NCBI RefSeq assembly: GCF_018130165.1
Contig: NZ_JAFCLZ010000023.1
Location: forward strand, 1-64,000
Reading direction: 5' to 3'
Source: Bradyrhizobium sp. JYMT SZCCT0180
GTDB lineage: Bacteria > Pseudomonadota > Alphaproteobacteria > Rhizobiales > Xanthobacteraceae
DNA length: 64,000 nucleotides
Shown: positions 26,790-36,425 of the stretch, in pieces
Layout: each line of letters opens with the position of its first letter
Numbering within the stretch: the stretch's first letter is position 1
Translations under genes and position numbers: made by a program
Notes under the pieces: generated by a model
What the model was told of the DNA's origin: nothing
Database searches by the model: none
What the model saw: only the letters and a program-made list of their open reading frames with translations

Positions 26790-27042
26790 TTGACGCCCCT
26801 TGTCCGGGCATTGTCGGCGGGCTCGTTAGCCCGCTCGTGACCGGATCATTTCACCGGGATGACGATGGGCGTGGGAGCTTTTGATCTGCTTAAAACCGAC
26901 GATAGCAGGCCGGAAAGCGCGAAACAGCTTAAAATTTGTCTCGCCGGTTTCCCGAAAATTTTATCGAACCTTTGCGGAGCCGCGACTGCCCTATCCATGG
27001 GATGGTGCTTAACCGTGCGTTATCGTTGTTTTCAGGTTAATA

Positions 27043-27057
27043 TGACTAACTTGGTCA
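27043..27057. promoter_or_regulatory. Imperfect palindrome, operator candidate 1
   Basis: TGACTAA-C-TTGGTCA has 7-base arms with one mismatch. It shares the ACTTGG core with the perfect palindrome 20 bp downstream, which suggests a repeated binding site for one dimeric regulator. The regulator is unknown. Confidence 0.4.
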
Positions 27058-27076
27058 GATTCGCGTAATTTGTAAG

Positions 27077-27098
27077 CCAAGTCACAGTTTTGACTTGG
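27077..27098. promoter_or_regulatory. Perfect palindrome, operator candidate 2
   Basis: CCAAGTCA and TGACTTGG are perfect inverted 8-mers separated by CAGTTT. The right arm overlaps a TTGACT hexamer at 27090, so binding here could block a promoter reading toward the adhesin. No matching regulator gene is in the window. Confidence 0.5.
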
Positions 27099-27116
27099 AA
27101 AATGGCATCATATACC
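27090..27116 (+). promoter_or_regulatory. Tentative sigma-70-type promoter
   Basis: TTGACT and TATACC are separated by 15 bases, shorter than the preferred 17. The location within the AT-rich spacer and the overlap with the palindrome make it a reasonable but weak candidate for adhesin transcription. Confidence 0.3.
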
Positions 27117-27412
27117 GAGATATACCGGGGTTTTACGGGGGAAGAGAATTGATATGTATAGATCGAAGACGTTTTCCTGCGAACACCCCAACTAATCTCT
27201 CCTCGGCTCAAGTATAACTATGTATTCCTCCGCGTATGCTAGGGGAGTACTAGGTTTGCTTGAGAAAAATACAGAAGACTGATCTGGAAAGTGACTCTAA
27301 CCTAAGCAGATTGCACAAAAAATGGATGGTTCCCTAAAAGACCATTCGTGATATGCACGGTTAGACCTTTGAATATTGTATTTTCATTAACCCTAGCGGC
27401 GGCGGGGCCCAT

Positions 27413-30400
27413 TTGACTTTGGCCGGCAAATTTACCGACGTGTTGCCTGGCGGCCACGGCGCTCACCTCGGTGGGCACGTCCACACGGACAGCGTATCCA
27501 CGCATGCGCCGTCGGGCGCCATTATCGTTCCAGACGCCCATTTGCTCTTCACCGGCGATTTCAAGCGCACGGGTGTCGACCTCGTCCTGTCGGGCGACGG
27601 CCGCGAGTTGGTGCTGCATGACTATTTCAAGGGCGAGAAGCGCGCAGCCCTGGCATCCCCCGATGGCGCCCATCTGACCGGCAATCTTGTCAACGCGCTG
27701 ACCGGCCACACCCAGCTGGCGCAGGCCGACGGCAGCCCGAGCATGGCCCAGGTCATCGGCCATGTCACCAAGCTGGTCGGTACCGCGACCGCGATCCGCA
27801 ACGGCGTTTCGATCATTCTGAACAATGGCGACAACGTCAACAAAGGCGACGTGGTCCAGTCCGGTTCCGATTCGACGCTCGGCATCACCTTCATCGACGG
27901 CAGCGTGTTCGGTCTCGCATCTAACGCCAGGATGGTGCTGAACGAAATGATCTACGACCCGAACGGGTCGAACAATTCGTCGCTGATCAGCCTGGTGCAG
28001 GGCACCATCTCGTTCGTCGCCGGCGCTACCGCCAAGAAGGGCGACATGAAGGTCGACACGCCGGTTGCGACCATGGGCATCCGCGGCACCGCGGTGCTGG
28101 TCGAAATCGATTTCGCCGTGCCGGGCCAGGGCGGAGCGCCGCCGGCGAAATTCCAGGTGCTGGTCGAGCCCGACGGCACGACCGGCTCCTACATCCTGTT
28201 CGACAAGACCACGATGACGCCGATCGCGACCGTCAATCAGGCCGGAACGCAGACCATCGTCAGCGGCCAGGGCACGGTCAATTTCCTCTCCTCCGTGCAG
28301 CTGTCGCCCGATGCGCAGAAGATCATCTCCGATGTCTTCCAGCTGAAATTCACCGACCTGAACAATCCTCAGCAGCTGCACCGGTTCACCGATTCGCCGG
28401 TACCGGAAAATATGTTCATCAGACTGGCGGGCGGCGAAACCGTGCCCGTGAAGGTGACGGTGACTCCGTTCGTCGACACGCCTCTCCCGACGAACACCGG
28501 TACGGCAGCCAAAGCGACCGACCACATTCCGGGGCCGCCTGACGTCGTCACCTCCAATGCGGCTTTCACCGAGCGCGCAGGCCTGACCGGCAGTGCCGCG
28601 CAGGATACATTGACCGGCGAGATCGCGTATTCCGACCTCAATCCGGGCGACGTGCCGACCGCCCAGGCGAGCTTTGCCTCGTTCAAGTATGAGAACGCGC
28701 AGCACAGCGACGTCACCGCGTCGCTGACGGCGGAGCAGGTAGCCGCGATCAAGGCGGTGGAAGTGCCGCTTGCCGTCGTGCAGGATCCCAACCAAAAAAA
28801 CCGCGGCACGGCGACCTGGACCTACAGCGTCCCGGACGGCGCCTTCGATTTCCTGGCCGCCGGCGAGACCTTGACGCTGACCTACATCGCGCGGGTCGAC
28901 AATAATTTCGCGGCGAACAACGAGATCACGTTCAAGACCTTCACCATCACGATCACAGGCACCAACGACAAGCCGACCGTTGCCACCAGCGGTGGCACCG
29001 TCATCGAGCGGGACGGCACCGGCAATAACACGATCGATACGATCTCGGGCACCGTCACCTTCACCGATACCGATTTGACCGATCGCCCGGTCGTGAGCGC
29101 AGCGATCTCGACAACCGAGCCGTTCCGATACCTCGACGCGCAGGGGCATAACGTCACCGCGACGCTGACGCAGGCGCAACTGGACGCGATTGCGACCGTC
29201 AAGGTTCCGTTGAATGTGGTGCAGGGGGGCGGAAACGGCCATAACGGTTCGGCGACCTGGACCTACAGCATCGCCGACCATGCCTTCGATTTCATCGCCA
29301 AGGGCGAGACGCTGATCCTCAACTACGTCATCAAGGTCGACGACGGCCATGGCGGCGTGGTGTTCACGCCGGTCAGCATCTCGATCAACGGCGCCGACGT
29401 CACCGTGATCGGCACCAACGACGTCCCCACCATCACGACGACGGACGACGCGTTCGCCGAACTGTCGAACCCGAACCCTGCTCAGCCAAATCCGACGGGA
29501 TCGCCGACACTGGATACGGCATCAGGCACGATCACCTTCACCGACGTCGATCTGACCGACCGGCCTGTCGCGAGCGCGGCATACACTTCGTATGTCTACA
29601 CCGGCGCTTCGGACGACGAGTTGACGCTGACGGCGCAGCAACTGGCCGACGTGGCCGTGGCGCTGGGCGTGACCCAGACGCCGGGCAACACCCATAACGG
29701 TTCGGCGAGTTGGTCCTACAGCGTCGCCGACGGCAAGTTCGACTTCCTCGCGGTCGGCGAAGTCCTGACGCTGACCTATACCGCGACCATCGACGACGGC
29801 CGTGGCGGGGTGATCACAAAACCCATCAACATCACCGTCACGGGTACCAACGATACGCCCGCAATCACGGGCGGTTCGCTGGTCGGCACGATCACGGAAG
29901 CCGCCGACACCCACGATCCGCCGACGCCGGATCCGGTCGAAGGCACGATCCTGTTCGCCGACGTCGATCAAAGCGATACGCACGATGTGACCATCACCGG
30001 TGTCAGCGCATCAGGCGTGACCACCGGCCTTGCCGGTTACAGCTTTCAATTCGGCTGGCTGACGCTCGATACGCTGGTGGATAGCACCGGCGGCGTGACC
30101 GGCACACAAGACTGGAAGTTCTCGGCGTCGGATCAATATTTCGACTACCTCGCCGAAGGCGAGTGGGTCAGTCTGGCCTACACGGTGGAGATCGACGACC
30201 ATCATGGCGGCATCACGACACAGGAAGTTGTCATCACCGTCCACGGCAGTAACGACGCGCCGGAAGTCGCCGCCGACGTTTCCGGCGACGCCGGCACGGC
30301 GTTGCACGCGATCGCCGAAGAGGTTGAAGAGGCTGGTGTCCCCGGCGAGCCCACTGTGCACACCGCCACGGGCTCGCTGGCTTTCCGCGACGTCGATCTG

Positions 30401-32092
30401 AGCGACACGCATTCGGCCGTCAGTTCAAAGCCGGCGTTTGCCTGGCACGATTCGAGCGGCCATACGTTGTCTCTCAGCGGTAACCTGGAGGGCATGCTGA
30501 CGGCGGCGAGTGCGCTGACGCTGACGCTGCCCCTGAACGACAGCGTCGGCACCGGCCTCGGCTCGGTTGATTTCAGCTACAGCGCAGTCGATAGCGTCTT
30601 CGATTTCCTGGCCCATGGCGAAACACTGACAGTCACCTACGACATCACCGTATCCGACGAACATGACGTCGCCTCGACCCAGCCGATCACGTTCACCGTC
30701 ACTGGCGCCAACGACGCGCCTGTCGCGGTGGCCGACACCGACATCGGCCATATCGTAGAAGCCGGCACCAACAGCGACAATTCCGTGCTGGCCGGCGTCT
30801 CGACCACGTCGGGCGACGTGCTCGCCAACGATACCGACGTCGATCTTTCCGATACCCATCACGTCATCGGTGTCGTGGCGGGTTCGATGGGCGGGGTGCT
30901 GACGAACGACGATGTCGGCACGATTGTCGCCGGCACTTACGGATCGCTGGTTCTCAACGCCAACGGCAGCTGGACCTACACGCTCGACAACACCAATCCG
31001 CTGACCAACGCGCTGGCGCAGGACGTGCACGCAAGCGACATTTTCAGCTATACCGAATCCGATGGTCATGGCGGCACGTCGACGACGACGCTGACGATCG
31101 ATGTCACCGGCACCAATGATGCGCCGGTGGTCGTTGCGGCGCTGACTGACAGCGTCAACGAGGGCGTTACCGCCTTCACCAGGAATCTGCTCAACGGCGC
31201 GTCCGACGTCGATCATGGCGAGACCGCGACGCTGTATGTTGCGGGCGTGACTTACGCGGTAAACGGCGGAGCGGCCTCCGGGACGGCGCCGGCCGGCGTC
31301 TCGCTCGGCGCTGACGGCCATACGCTCACGGTCGATCCGGCCGATCCGGCGTTCGATCATCTCGCAGTCGGTGAGCACGCCACGATCGTGGTGTCCTACA
31401 ACGTGACCGATGCGCAGGGTGCGACGGTCGCGCAGACCGAAACCATCACGATCAATGGCACCAACGATGCGCCGGTGATTTCGATCGAACAGGTCGCCGC
31501 GACGTCCAATGGCGACGGAACGACGACGATTTCCGGCCTTTCCGTCATCGACCCGGATGCCGCCACACTCACGTTGACGACGACGACGGCAGGCAGCGGT
31601 TCGGGCACCAGTGCGGCACCTGTGTCGGACTCGGGCACGCTGGCGCACGTCAATGAGACGCTGCTCTCCGGCATCGCCTACAATGAGGGCTCGACGCCGA
31701 CTTCGACCGACATGGTAACGCTGACCGTCACCGATGCATTCAGCGCAAGCGATACCGTCAATTTCATTTTCAATGTCGCGGCCAACCCCGTCACGCCGGT
31801 GATGCTCGCGGGCACCGCCAACAAGGATGTGTTCTTCGGGACCGAAAATGTCGATCAATTCGTGTTTGCGGCCAACTCCAATCACGACACGATCATGAAT
31901 TTCACGTCCGGGCAGGACAAGATCGACCTGTCGGCGATCGTGACGACCGACGATCCTGAAGGCTGGTTCAACCAGCATGTGGTGGATATGGTGGTAACCA
32001 TCGATGCTGCGGATACCATCATCCTTCGCGGTCCGGCGACCCTCACACACAACGACTTCATCCTTCATCCCGGTGGCGGCGTCGGTATTTGA
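27413..32092 (+). CDS. Giant FecR/VCBS-repeat secreted protein, probable adhesin
   Basis: This 1559-residue protein lacks an N-terminal Sec signal. Residues about 123-232 form a FecR-like domain (GDVVQSG, FIDGSVFGL, VATMGIRGT). Seven VCBS/cadherin-like repeats follow, marked by GTNDxP-type boundaries encoded near 28960, 29410, 29843, 30243, 30700, 31110 and 31456. The C-terminus (GTANKDVFFGTENVDQFVF, then FTSGQDKIDLSAI) resembles type I secretion signal regions. It is therefore probably exported by an ABC/HlyD/TolC machine and displayed or released at the surface. The first in-frame start is TTG at 27413, with only weak support; there is no in-frame ATG nearby. The divergent LapG-like protease may process it, though no canonical TAAG cleavage site is visible. 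Confidence 0.88.
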   Translation: MTLAGKFTDVLPGGHGAHLGGHVHTDSVSTHAPSGAIIVPDAHLLFTGDFKRTGVDLVLSGDGRELVLHDYFKGEKRAALASPDGAHLTGNLVNALTGHTQLAQADGSPSMAQVIGHVTKLVGTATAIRNGVSIILNNGDNVNKGDVVQSGSDSTLGITFIDGSVFGLASNARMVLNEMIYDPNGSNNSSLISLVQGTISFVAGATAKKGDMKVDTPVATMGIRGTAVLVEIDFAVPGQGGAPPAKFQVLVEPDGTTGSYILFDKTTMTPIATVNQAGTQTIVSGQGTVNFLSSVQLSPDAQKIISDVFQLKFTDLNNPQQLHRFTDSPVPENMFIRLAGGETVPVKVTVTPFVDTPLPTNTGTAAKATDHIPGPPDVVTSNAAFTERAGLTGSAAQDTLTGEIAYSDLNPGDVPTAQASFASFKYENAQHSDVTASLTAEQVAAIKAVEVPLAVVQDPNQKNRGTATWTYSVPDGAFDFLAAGETLTLTYIARVDNNFAANNEITFKTFTITITGTNDKPTVATSGGTVIERDGTGNNTIDTISGTVTFTDTDLTDRPVVSAAISTTEPFRYLDAQGHNVTATLTQAQLDAIATVKVPLNVVQGGGNGHNGSATWTYSIADHAFDFIAKGETLILNYVIKVDDGHGGVVFTPVSISINGADVTVIGTNDVPTITTTDDAFAELSNPNPAQPNPTGSPTLDTASGTITFTDVDLTDRPVASAAYTSYVYTGASDDELTLTAQQLADVAVALGVTQTPGNTHNGSASWSYSVADGKFDFLAVGEVLTLTYTATIDDGRGGVITKPINITVTGTNDTPAITGGSLVGTITEAADTHDPPTPDPVEGTILFADVDQSDTHDVTITGVSASGVTTGLAGYSFQFGWLTLDTLVDSTGGVTGTQDWKFSASDQYFDYLAEGEWVSLAYTVEIDDHHGGITTQEVVITVHGSNDAPEVAADVSGDAGTALHAIAEEVEEAGVPGEPTVHTATGSLAFRDVDLSDTHSAVSSKPAFAWHDSSGHTLSLSGNLEGMLTAASALTLTLPLNDSVGTGLGSVDFSYSAVDSVFDFLAHGETLTVTYDITVSDEHDVASTQPITFTVTGANDAPVAVADTDIGHIVEAGTNSDNSVLAGVSTTSGDVLANDTDVDLSDTHHVIGVVAGSMGGVLTNDDVGTIVAGTYGSLVLNANGSWTYTLDNTNPLTNALAQDVHASDIFSYTESDGHGGTSTTTLTIDVTGTNDAPVVVAALTDSVNEGVTAFTRNLLNGASDVDHGETATLYVAGVTYAVNGGAASGTAPAGVSLGADGHTLTVDPADPAFDHLAVGEHATIVVSYNVTDAQGATVAQTETITINGTNDAPVISIEQVAATSNGDGTTTISGLSVIDPDAATLTLTTTTAGSGSGTSAAPVSDSGTLAHVNETLLSGIAYNEGSTPTSTDMVTLTVTDAFSASDTVNFIFNVAANPVTPVMLAGTANKDVFFGTENVDQFVFAANSNHDTIMNFTSGQDKIDLSAIVTTDDPEGWFNQHVVDMVVTIDAADTIILRGPATLTHNDFILHPGGGVGI

Positions 32093-32454
32093 CGGCGATA
32101 CTGGCGAGCGAAGGCGGGTAGTCGCTCGGCCTCTTCACGAACGCTCGCCTCATTCTGATGACCCGCGCCGACTTTGCTTTTTGCGTTGTGCAACTTGAGG
32201 GTCGGAACATCCGGCACGGCGCACTATTTGTTGTGAACCAGGCAACGGTTGCGGATCAGCGGCCGCAGCGTCAGGCCGAGCTTGCTATGTCTGACATTGT
32301 GAATTCGATTGCTCCCCGCGTAGCTACCTCAGCCAGCTGGATTGTCAGCGAAAGCAGGCGATTTGGCCGCTGGGAAACGCCCTGGGCGCAATACCGGCGC
32401 GGCGCGGGTCGCAACCCGTTGGAACAATCCGCCTGACCGTGATACCGAAGCAAC
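32093..32454. other. Intergenic region before the CHASE2 cyclase
   Basis: These 362 bp contain no convincing gene; the short open frames lack protein character. No clear terminator hairpin with a T-tract follows the adhesin, and no promoter can be assigned with confidence. The spacing suggests the cyclase has its own promoter. Confidence 0.45.
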
Positions 32455-34683
32455 ATGAAGCGGCTGAGAATATTCTGGCGGTGGTTCAAGCGGCGCTTTG
32501 GCTATGCCCGGCTGGCCTGCGTTGCCCTGCTGATCGGGATTGCCGCGCTGCGCGTGTGGGACCCGGCTCCGGTCGAGGAGATCCGCGTTCGAACCTTCGA
32601 CGCCTTCCAGCGCGTCGACCCGCGCAAGAAGACCGCACGTCCGGTCACCATCGTCGATATCGACGACAAGAGCCTGGAAAAGCTTGGACAATGGCCGTGG
32701 CCGCGGACGCGGCTTGCGGATCTGGTAACAGAGCTGACCAATCTCGGCGCCGCCGTGATTGCCTTCGACGTGGTGTTTCCGGAGCCCGACCGGCTCAACC
32801 CGGAATTCGTCGCCGATACCTACCGTAATCTCGACGAGGAAACCCGCAGCCGGCTGCGTTCGCTGCCGAGCAACGACCAGGTTTTCGCCGACGCCATCCG
32901 TGCCTCGCGCGTGGTGCTCGGTGAATCGGGTTTGACGGAAGAACTGGGTGTGCTCGACAAGACGCTTCCGGTGACCGGGCTTGCGATGCTCGGCGAGGAG
33001 CCGCAACGCTTCATGTTCGAATTCCCCGGCCTGCTGCGCAACACCAAGGTCCTGGAGCACGCAGCGGCCGGACGCGGGCTGTTCACCATCCGGCCTGAAC
33101 GCGACGGCATCGTGCGGCGGGTGCCGATGATCATGCAGGCGCAGGGCCAGACCATGCCCTCGCTGAGCTTTGAGATGCTGCGCGTCGCTACCGGTTCGGG
33201 CACGATCCTGATCAAGGCCGAAAAGGGCGGCATCAAGAGTCTCGGCATCAAGGGCTTTCAGCTGCCGACCGACGGCAATGGCCAGCTTTGGGTCCATTAC
33301 GCCCGGCACGATGCGTCGCTCTATGTCCCGGCGGTCAACGTGCTGGAAAAGACCGTTGCGCCGGAGAAGATCGCCGGCAAGCTGGTATTGATCGGCACCT
33401 CGGCCGTCGGCCTCAACGATATCAAGACCACGCCGGTGTCGCGCGCCATGCCCGGCGTGGAGATCCACGCCCAGGTGCTCGAGAGCGCGCTGACCGGGGA
33501 GGTGATCTCGCAGCCGATCTACGGCATCTCGATCGAATTCGCCACCGCGGTTTTGTTCGGAATATTGGTGATCGCGTTCGCGCCCTTGTTCGGACCGGTC
33601 ACGCTGGTCGCCCTCGGTGCGGCGTTCGCCACCGCGCTGATCGGAACGTCCTGGTATTTCTATTCGCTGCACCGGCTGCTGATCGATTTCACCTATCCCT
33701 TGATATCGACGACGTCGATCTATCTCACGCTGATCTTCTCGAGTTTCGTCCGGGAGCAGAAGCAGCGCAAACAGATCCGCAACGCGTTCTCCCAGTACAT
33801 GTCGCCCGCGCTGGTCGCCCAGCTGGCGCAGTCGCCGGAAAAGCTCGTGCTCGGCGGCGAGGAGCGCGAGATGACCATCATGTTCTCCGACATGCGCGGC
33901 TTCACCTCGATCTCGGAGACCTACAAGCGGGACCCGCAGGGCCTCACCGCGCTGATGAACCGCTTCCTGACGCCGCTGACCAACGCCATCCTCCACCGCA
34001 AGGGCACCATCGACAAATATATGGGCGACGCCATCATGGCGTTCTGGAACGCGCCGCTCGACGACAAGGATCACCAGCTCAACGCCTGCGAGGCGGCGCT
34101 CGATATGCTGGAGCGTGTCGACGAACTCAATCAGGAGCGGATGGAGGAAGCCGAGGAAGAGGGCCGTCCGTTCATTCCGCTCAATGTCGGCGTCGGACTC
34201 AATACCGGAACCTGCGTGGTCGGCAACATGGGATCGGACATGCGGTTCGACTATTCGGTGTTCGGCGACAGCGTCAATCTGGCCTCACGGCTGGAGGGCC
34301 AGTCCAAGGAATACGGCTTCCCGATCATCGTCGGCTCGAAAACCGCGCTCGCGGTCAAGGACAAGTTCGCGATCCTCGAGCTCGACTTCATCATGGTGAA
34401 GGGGAAGAAGGAACCCGAGGTGATCTACGCCATCGCCGGGCGGGAGGACACCGCGCAGTCCGGCCGTTTCCAGCGCTTGCGCAACCTGACCATCGAGATG
34501 CTGGCCTGCTATCGCGGCCGCGACTGGCAAGGCGCGCTGGCCGCGATCGAGCGCGGCCGCCACACCGACGAGGTGCGTTCACTCGAGCTGTTGTTCAATC
34601 TGTACGAGGCGCGAATCCGCAACTTCCTGGAAGCCCCGCCGCCGGAAGACTGGAACGGCGCGTTTGCGCTGCTGACGAAGTAG
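32455..34683 (+). CDS. CHASE2-domain adenylate/guanylate cyclase
   Basis: This 742-residue membrane receptor makes cyclic nucleotide. An N-terminal membrane segment precedes a large extracytoplasmic CHASE2 sensor (about residues 40-350, with TIVDIDDKSLEKLGQWPWPR). Three membrane spans lie at about 360-430. The cytoplasmic class III cyclase domain runs from about 473 to 655. It shows the metal-binding Asp in IMFSDMRGFTSISE, a second Asp in KYMGDAIMAFW, and VFGDSVNLASRLEG. The C-terminal tail is helical. Such CHASE2-cyclases are common in alphaproteobacteria and sense unknown external signals. Whether it controls the adjacent adhesin is speculation. A REP-like element follows six bases after the stop. 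Confidence 0.93.
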   Translation: MKRLRIFWRWFKRRFGYARLACVALLIGIAALRVWDPAPVEEIRVRTFDAFQRVDPRKKTARPVTIVDIDDKSLEKLGQWPWPRTRLADLVTELTNLGAAVIAFDVVFPEPDRLNPEFVADTYRNLDEETRSRLRSLPSNDQVFADAIRASRVVLGESGLTEELGVLDKTLPVTGLAMLGEEPQRFMFEFPGLLRNTKVLEHAAAGRGLFTIRPERDGIVRRVPMIMQAQGQTMPSLSFEMLRVATGSGTILIKAEKGGIKSLGIKGFQLPTDGNGQLWVHYARHDASLYVPAVNVLEKTVAPEKIAGKLVLIGTSAVGLNDIKTTPVSRAMPGVEIHAQVLESALTGEVISQPIYGISIEFATAVLFGILVIAFAPLFGPVTLVALGAAFATALIGTSWYFYSLHRLLIDFTYPLISTTSIYLTLIFSSFVREQKQRKQIRNAFSQYMSPALVAQLAQSPEKLVLGGEEREMTIMFSDMRGFTSISETYKRDPQGLTALMNRFLTPLTNAILHRKGTIDKYMGDAIMAFWNAPLDDKDHQLNACEAALDMLERVDELNQERMEEAEEEGRPFIPLNVGVGLNTGTCVVGNMGSDMRFDYSVFGDSVNLASRLEGQSKEYGFPIIVGSKTALAVKDKFAILELDFIMVKGKKEPEVIYAIAGREDTAQSGRFQRLRNLTIEMLACYRGRDWQGALAAIERGRHTDEVRSLELLFNLYEARIRNFLEAPPPEDWNGAFALLTK

Positions 34684-34688
34684 CTTGT

Positions 34689-34810
34689 GTCGTCCCGGCC
34701 TTGAGCCGGGACCCATACGCCGCGGCCCATCCTTTGAAGCGCGATGTTCGACGACTTGTGCGTAACAACGAACGGCTGTGGTTATGGGTCCCGGCCTTCG
34801 CCGGGACGAC
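34689..34810. repeat. 120-bp palindromic intergenic repeat, copy 1
   Basis: The ends are perfect inverted 10-mers, GTCGTCCCGG and CCGGGACGAC. Each end forms its own hairpin (CCCGGCCTTGAGCCGGG and CCCGGCCTTCGCCGGG) flanking ACCCATA/TATGGGT. The core includes GTTCGACGACTT. It fills the space between the convergent cyclase and binding-protein genes and could end transcription from both sides. Confidence 0.85.
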
Positions 34811-34817
34811 AACTACC

Positions 34818-36425
34818 CTACTCCAGCCCGATCGTCGTCAAATCCTGAAACCAGTGCTGCGCCTGCACGAACTTCTTCACCTTCGGCGACAGTGCGTGCG
34901 GGTTGGTGTCGTGCACCACCCACACCAGCACGGCGTCGTCGACGATCTGGGCGTGGGCCTGCGCCAGCAGCTCGTCCTGCTTGGCGGCATCGAAGGTCCG
35001 CTTGGCTTCGTCGATCAGCGCGTCGACCTTCGCAGACTTGTAGCCACCCCAGTTGACGCCGACAGGCGCGATCTGGCCGGAGTGGAAGAAGCGCACGATG
35101 GCGTAGAGCGGATCCGAGGTGACATAGGCGATGTTGTTGGAGGTGATGCCGGCGTTCATCTCGTCGGCCGCACCCTTGCGCCAGTGCGTATATAGCGTCT
35201 CGAGCTCGACCACCTTGAAATCGATCTCGATGCCGATTTCCTTGAAGCTCTGCTGCATGAATTCGTTCATCGGCAGCGACAGCATCTGTCCGGTGCCGCC
35301 CTGCGCGATGATGAAGGTGGCCTTGAGCGGCTTCTGCCTGGAGTAGCCGGCTTCCTCGACCAGTTTCTTGGCCGCCGCCACATCATGCTTGAGCTCGAAG
35401 CTCGGCTTGCCGAACCACGGACTCGACGGATCGACCTGACCCTTGGCGGGCTTTGCCAGGCCGTTCATCAGGCCGACGACGCCTTCACGGTCGATCGCAA
35501 GGTTGAGCGCCTTGCGCAGGCGGATGTCGGTCCAGGGCGAGCCCGGCAGCACGCTGAGATGATAATTCCAGACATGCGGCGTGATGTTGTCGACGATGCG
35601 CATCCCGGCGGATTTCAGCTGCGGCACCGCATCGGGTGCCGGCGTTTCGATCAGATCGACCTGGCCGGCGAGCAGCGCATTGGTGCGCGTCAACGCTTCC
35701 GGCATCGGAATCAGGACGATCTTGTCGGCCTTCGGAATCCGCTTCTTGTTCCAGTAATCCGCATTCTTGGTGAGCTCGGCGAGTTCGCGCGGCACCAGCT
35801 TCGTCAGTTTGAACGGCCCGGTGCCGGAGGGCTGGCTGGCGAACTTGTCCCAGTCCTTGCCGAGCTTTTCATATTGCGCGGGGCTCGAGACCAGGAACCA
35901 GAGCATCTGGTAGGGGAAGAACGAATCCACCGCCTTGGTGGTGATCTCGATAGTGTCGTCGTCGATCTTGGCGTAGCTGGCGACCGAGGGCAGGCGGGTT
36001 TTCACCTGCGCGCTCTGGCGCTTGTCGAACTGCGGTGCCTTTTCGTTCAGCACCTTGTCGAGATTCCAGATCACCGCGTCGGCATTGAAGGCGCTGCCGT
36101 CATGGAATTTGACATCCTTGCGCAGGCTGAAGCGCCATTTGGTCTTGTCCTTGTCGTCGACCTTCCAATCAGTCGCGAGCCCCGGCACCAGCTTGCCGGG
36201 CCGGTCAGCCACGTCCATTTCCCAGGCTACCAGCGGATCGTAGATCGTGTAGGCGCTGAACTGGTAGGCGCCGGCGCCGCGGTCCGGCTGACCCATGGTC
36301 AGGGGGATATCGGCCATCGAAATACCGTAGCGCACCACGGATTCGGCCTGTGTCGGCGTGGCCGGCAGGGCGCCGATGGCGAGCGCCACAGCGGCGACGA
36401 GTAGCATCGAATTGCGGGTGCGCAT
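34818..36425 (-). CDS. Peptide-type ABC substrate-binding protein (SBP family 5)
   Basis: This 535-residue periplasmic lipoprotein-less binding protein starts MRTRNSMLLVAA, with a signal peptide ending near TPTQA. Family 5 landmarks are WRFSLRKDVKFHDGSAFNADAV (split here as WRFSLRKDVKFHDG and SAFNADAVIWN) near residue 95 and DIRLRKALNLAIDREGV near 300. It binds a peptide, nickel-complex or other small solute. It is divergent from a homologous binding protein that heads the permease operon, so it may offer the same permease a second ligand range. No permease genes lie downstream on its own strand. Confidence 0.92.
   Translation of the reverse strand: MRTRNSMLLVAAVALAIGALPATPTQAESVVRYGISMADIPLTMGQPDRGAGAYQFSAYTIYDPLVAWEMDVADRPGKLVPGLATDWKVDDKDKTKWRFSLRKDVKFHDGSAFNADAVIWNLDKVLNEKAPQFDKRQSAQVKTRLPSVASYAKIDDDTIEITTKAVDSFFPYQMLWFLVSSPAQYEKLGKDWDKFASQPSGTGPFKLTKLVPRELAELTKNADYWNKKRIPKADKIVLIPMPEALTRTNALLAGQVDLIETPAPDAVPQLKSAGMRIVDNITPHVWNYHLSVLPGSPWTDIRLRKALNLAIDREGVVGLMNGLAKPAKGQVDPSSPWFGKPSFELKHDVAAAKKLVEEAGYSRQKPLKATFIIAQGGTGQMLSLPMNEFMQQSFKEIGIEIDFKVVELETLYTHWRKGAADEMNAGITSNNIAYVTSDPLYAIVRFFHSGQIAPVGVNWGGYKSAKVDALIDEAKRTFDAAKQDELLAQAHAQIVDDAVLVWVVHDTNPHALSPKVKKFVQAQHWFQDLTTIGLE

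Larger units (their letters stand above)
26790..27412. other. Long AT-rich regulatory spacer between LapG-like protease and VCBS adhesin
   Basis: This 623-bp stretch is clearly more AT-rich than the flanking genes and contains no convincing reading frame. It holds two related palindromes (27043-27057 and 27077-27098), a direct repeat of ATATACCG at 27110-27127, and several short inverted repeats. It must contain the promoters of both divergent genes and could give the adhesin a long untranslated leader. Confidence 0.6.

Noticed and set aside
27090..27116. Strong promoter call at TTGACT/TATACC
   Set aside because: The spacer is only 15 bases. It is kept as a low-confidence feature and not used as evidence for regulation.
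27302..29350. 682-codon minus-strand frame opposite the VCBS gene, and a similar one at 30425-32068
   Set aside because: Composition is Arg/Asp/Gly/Val-rich with no domains. The plus strand carries clear FecR and VCBS motifs throughout, so these are shadows.
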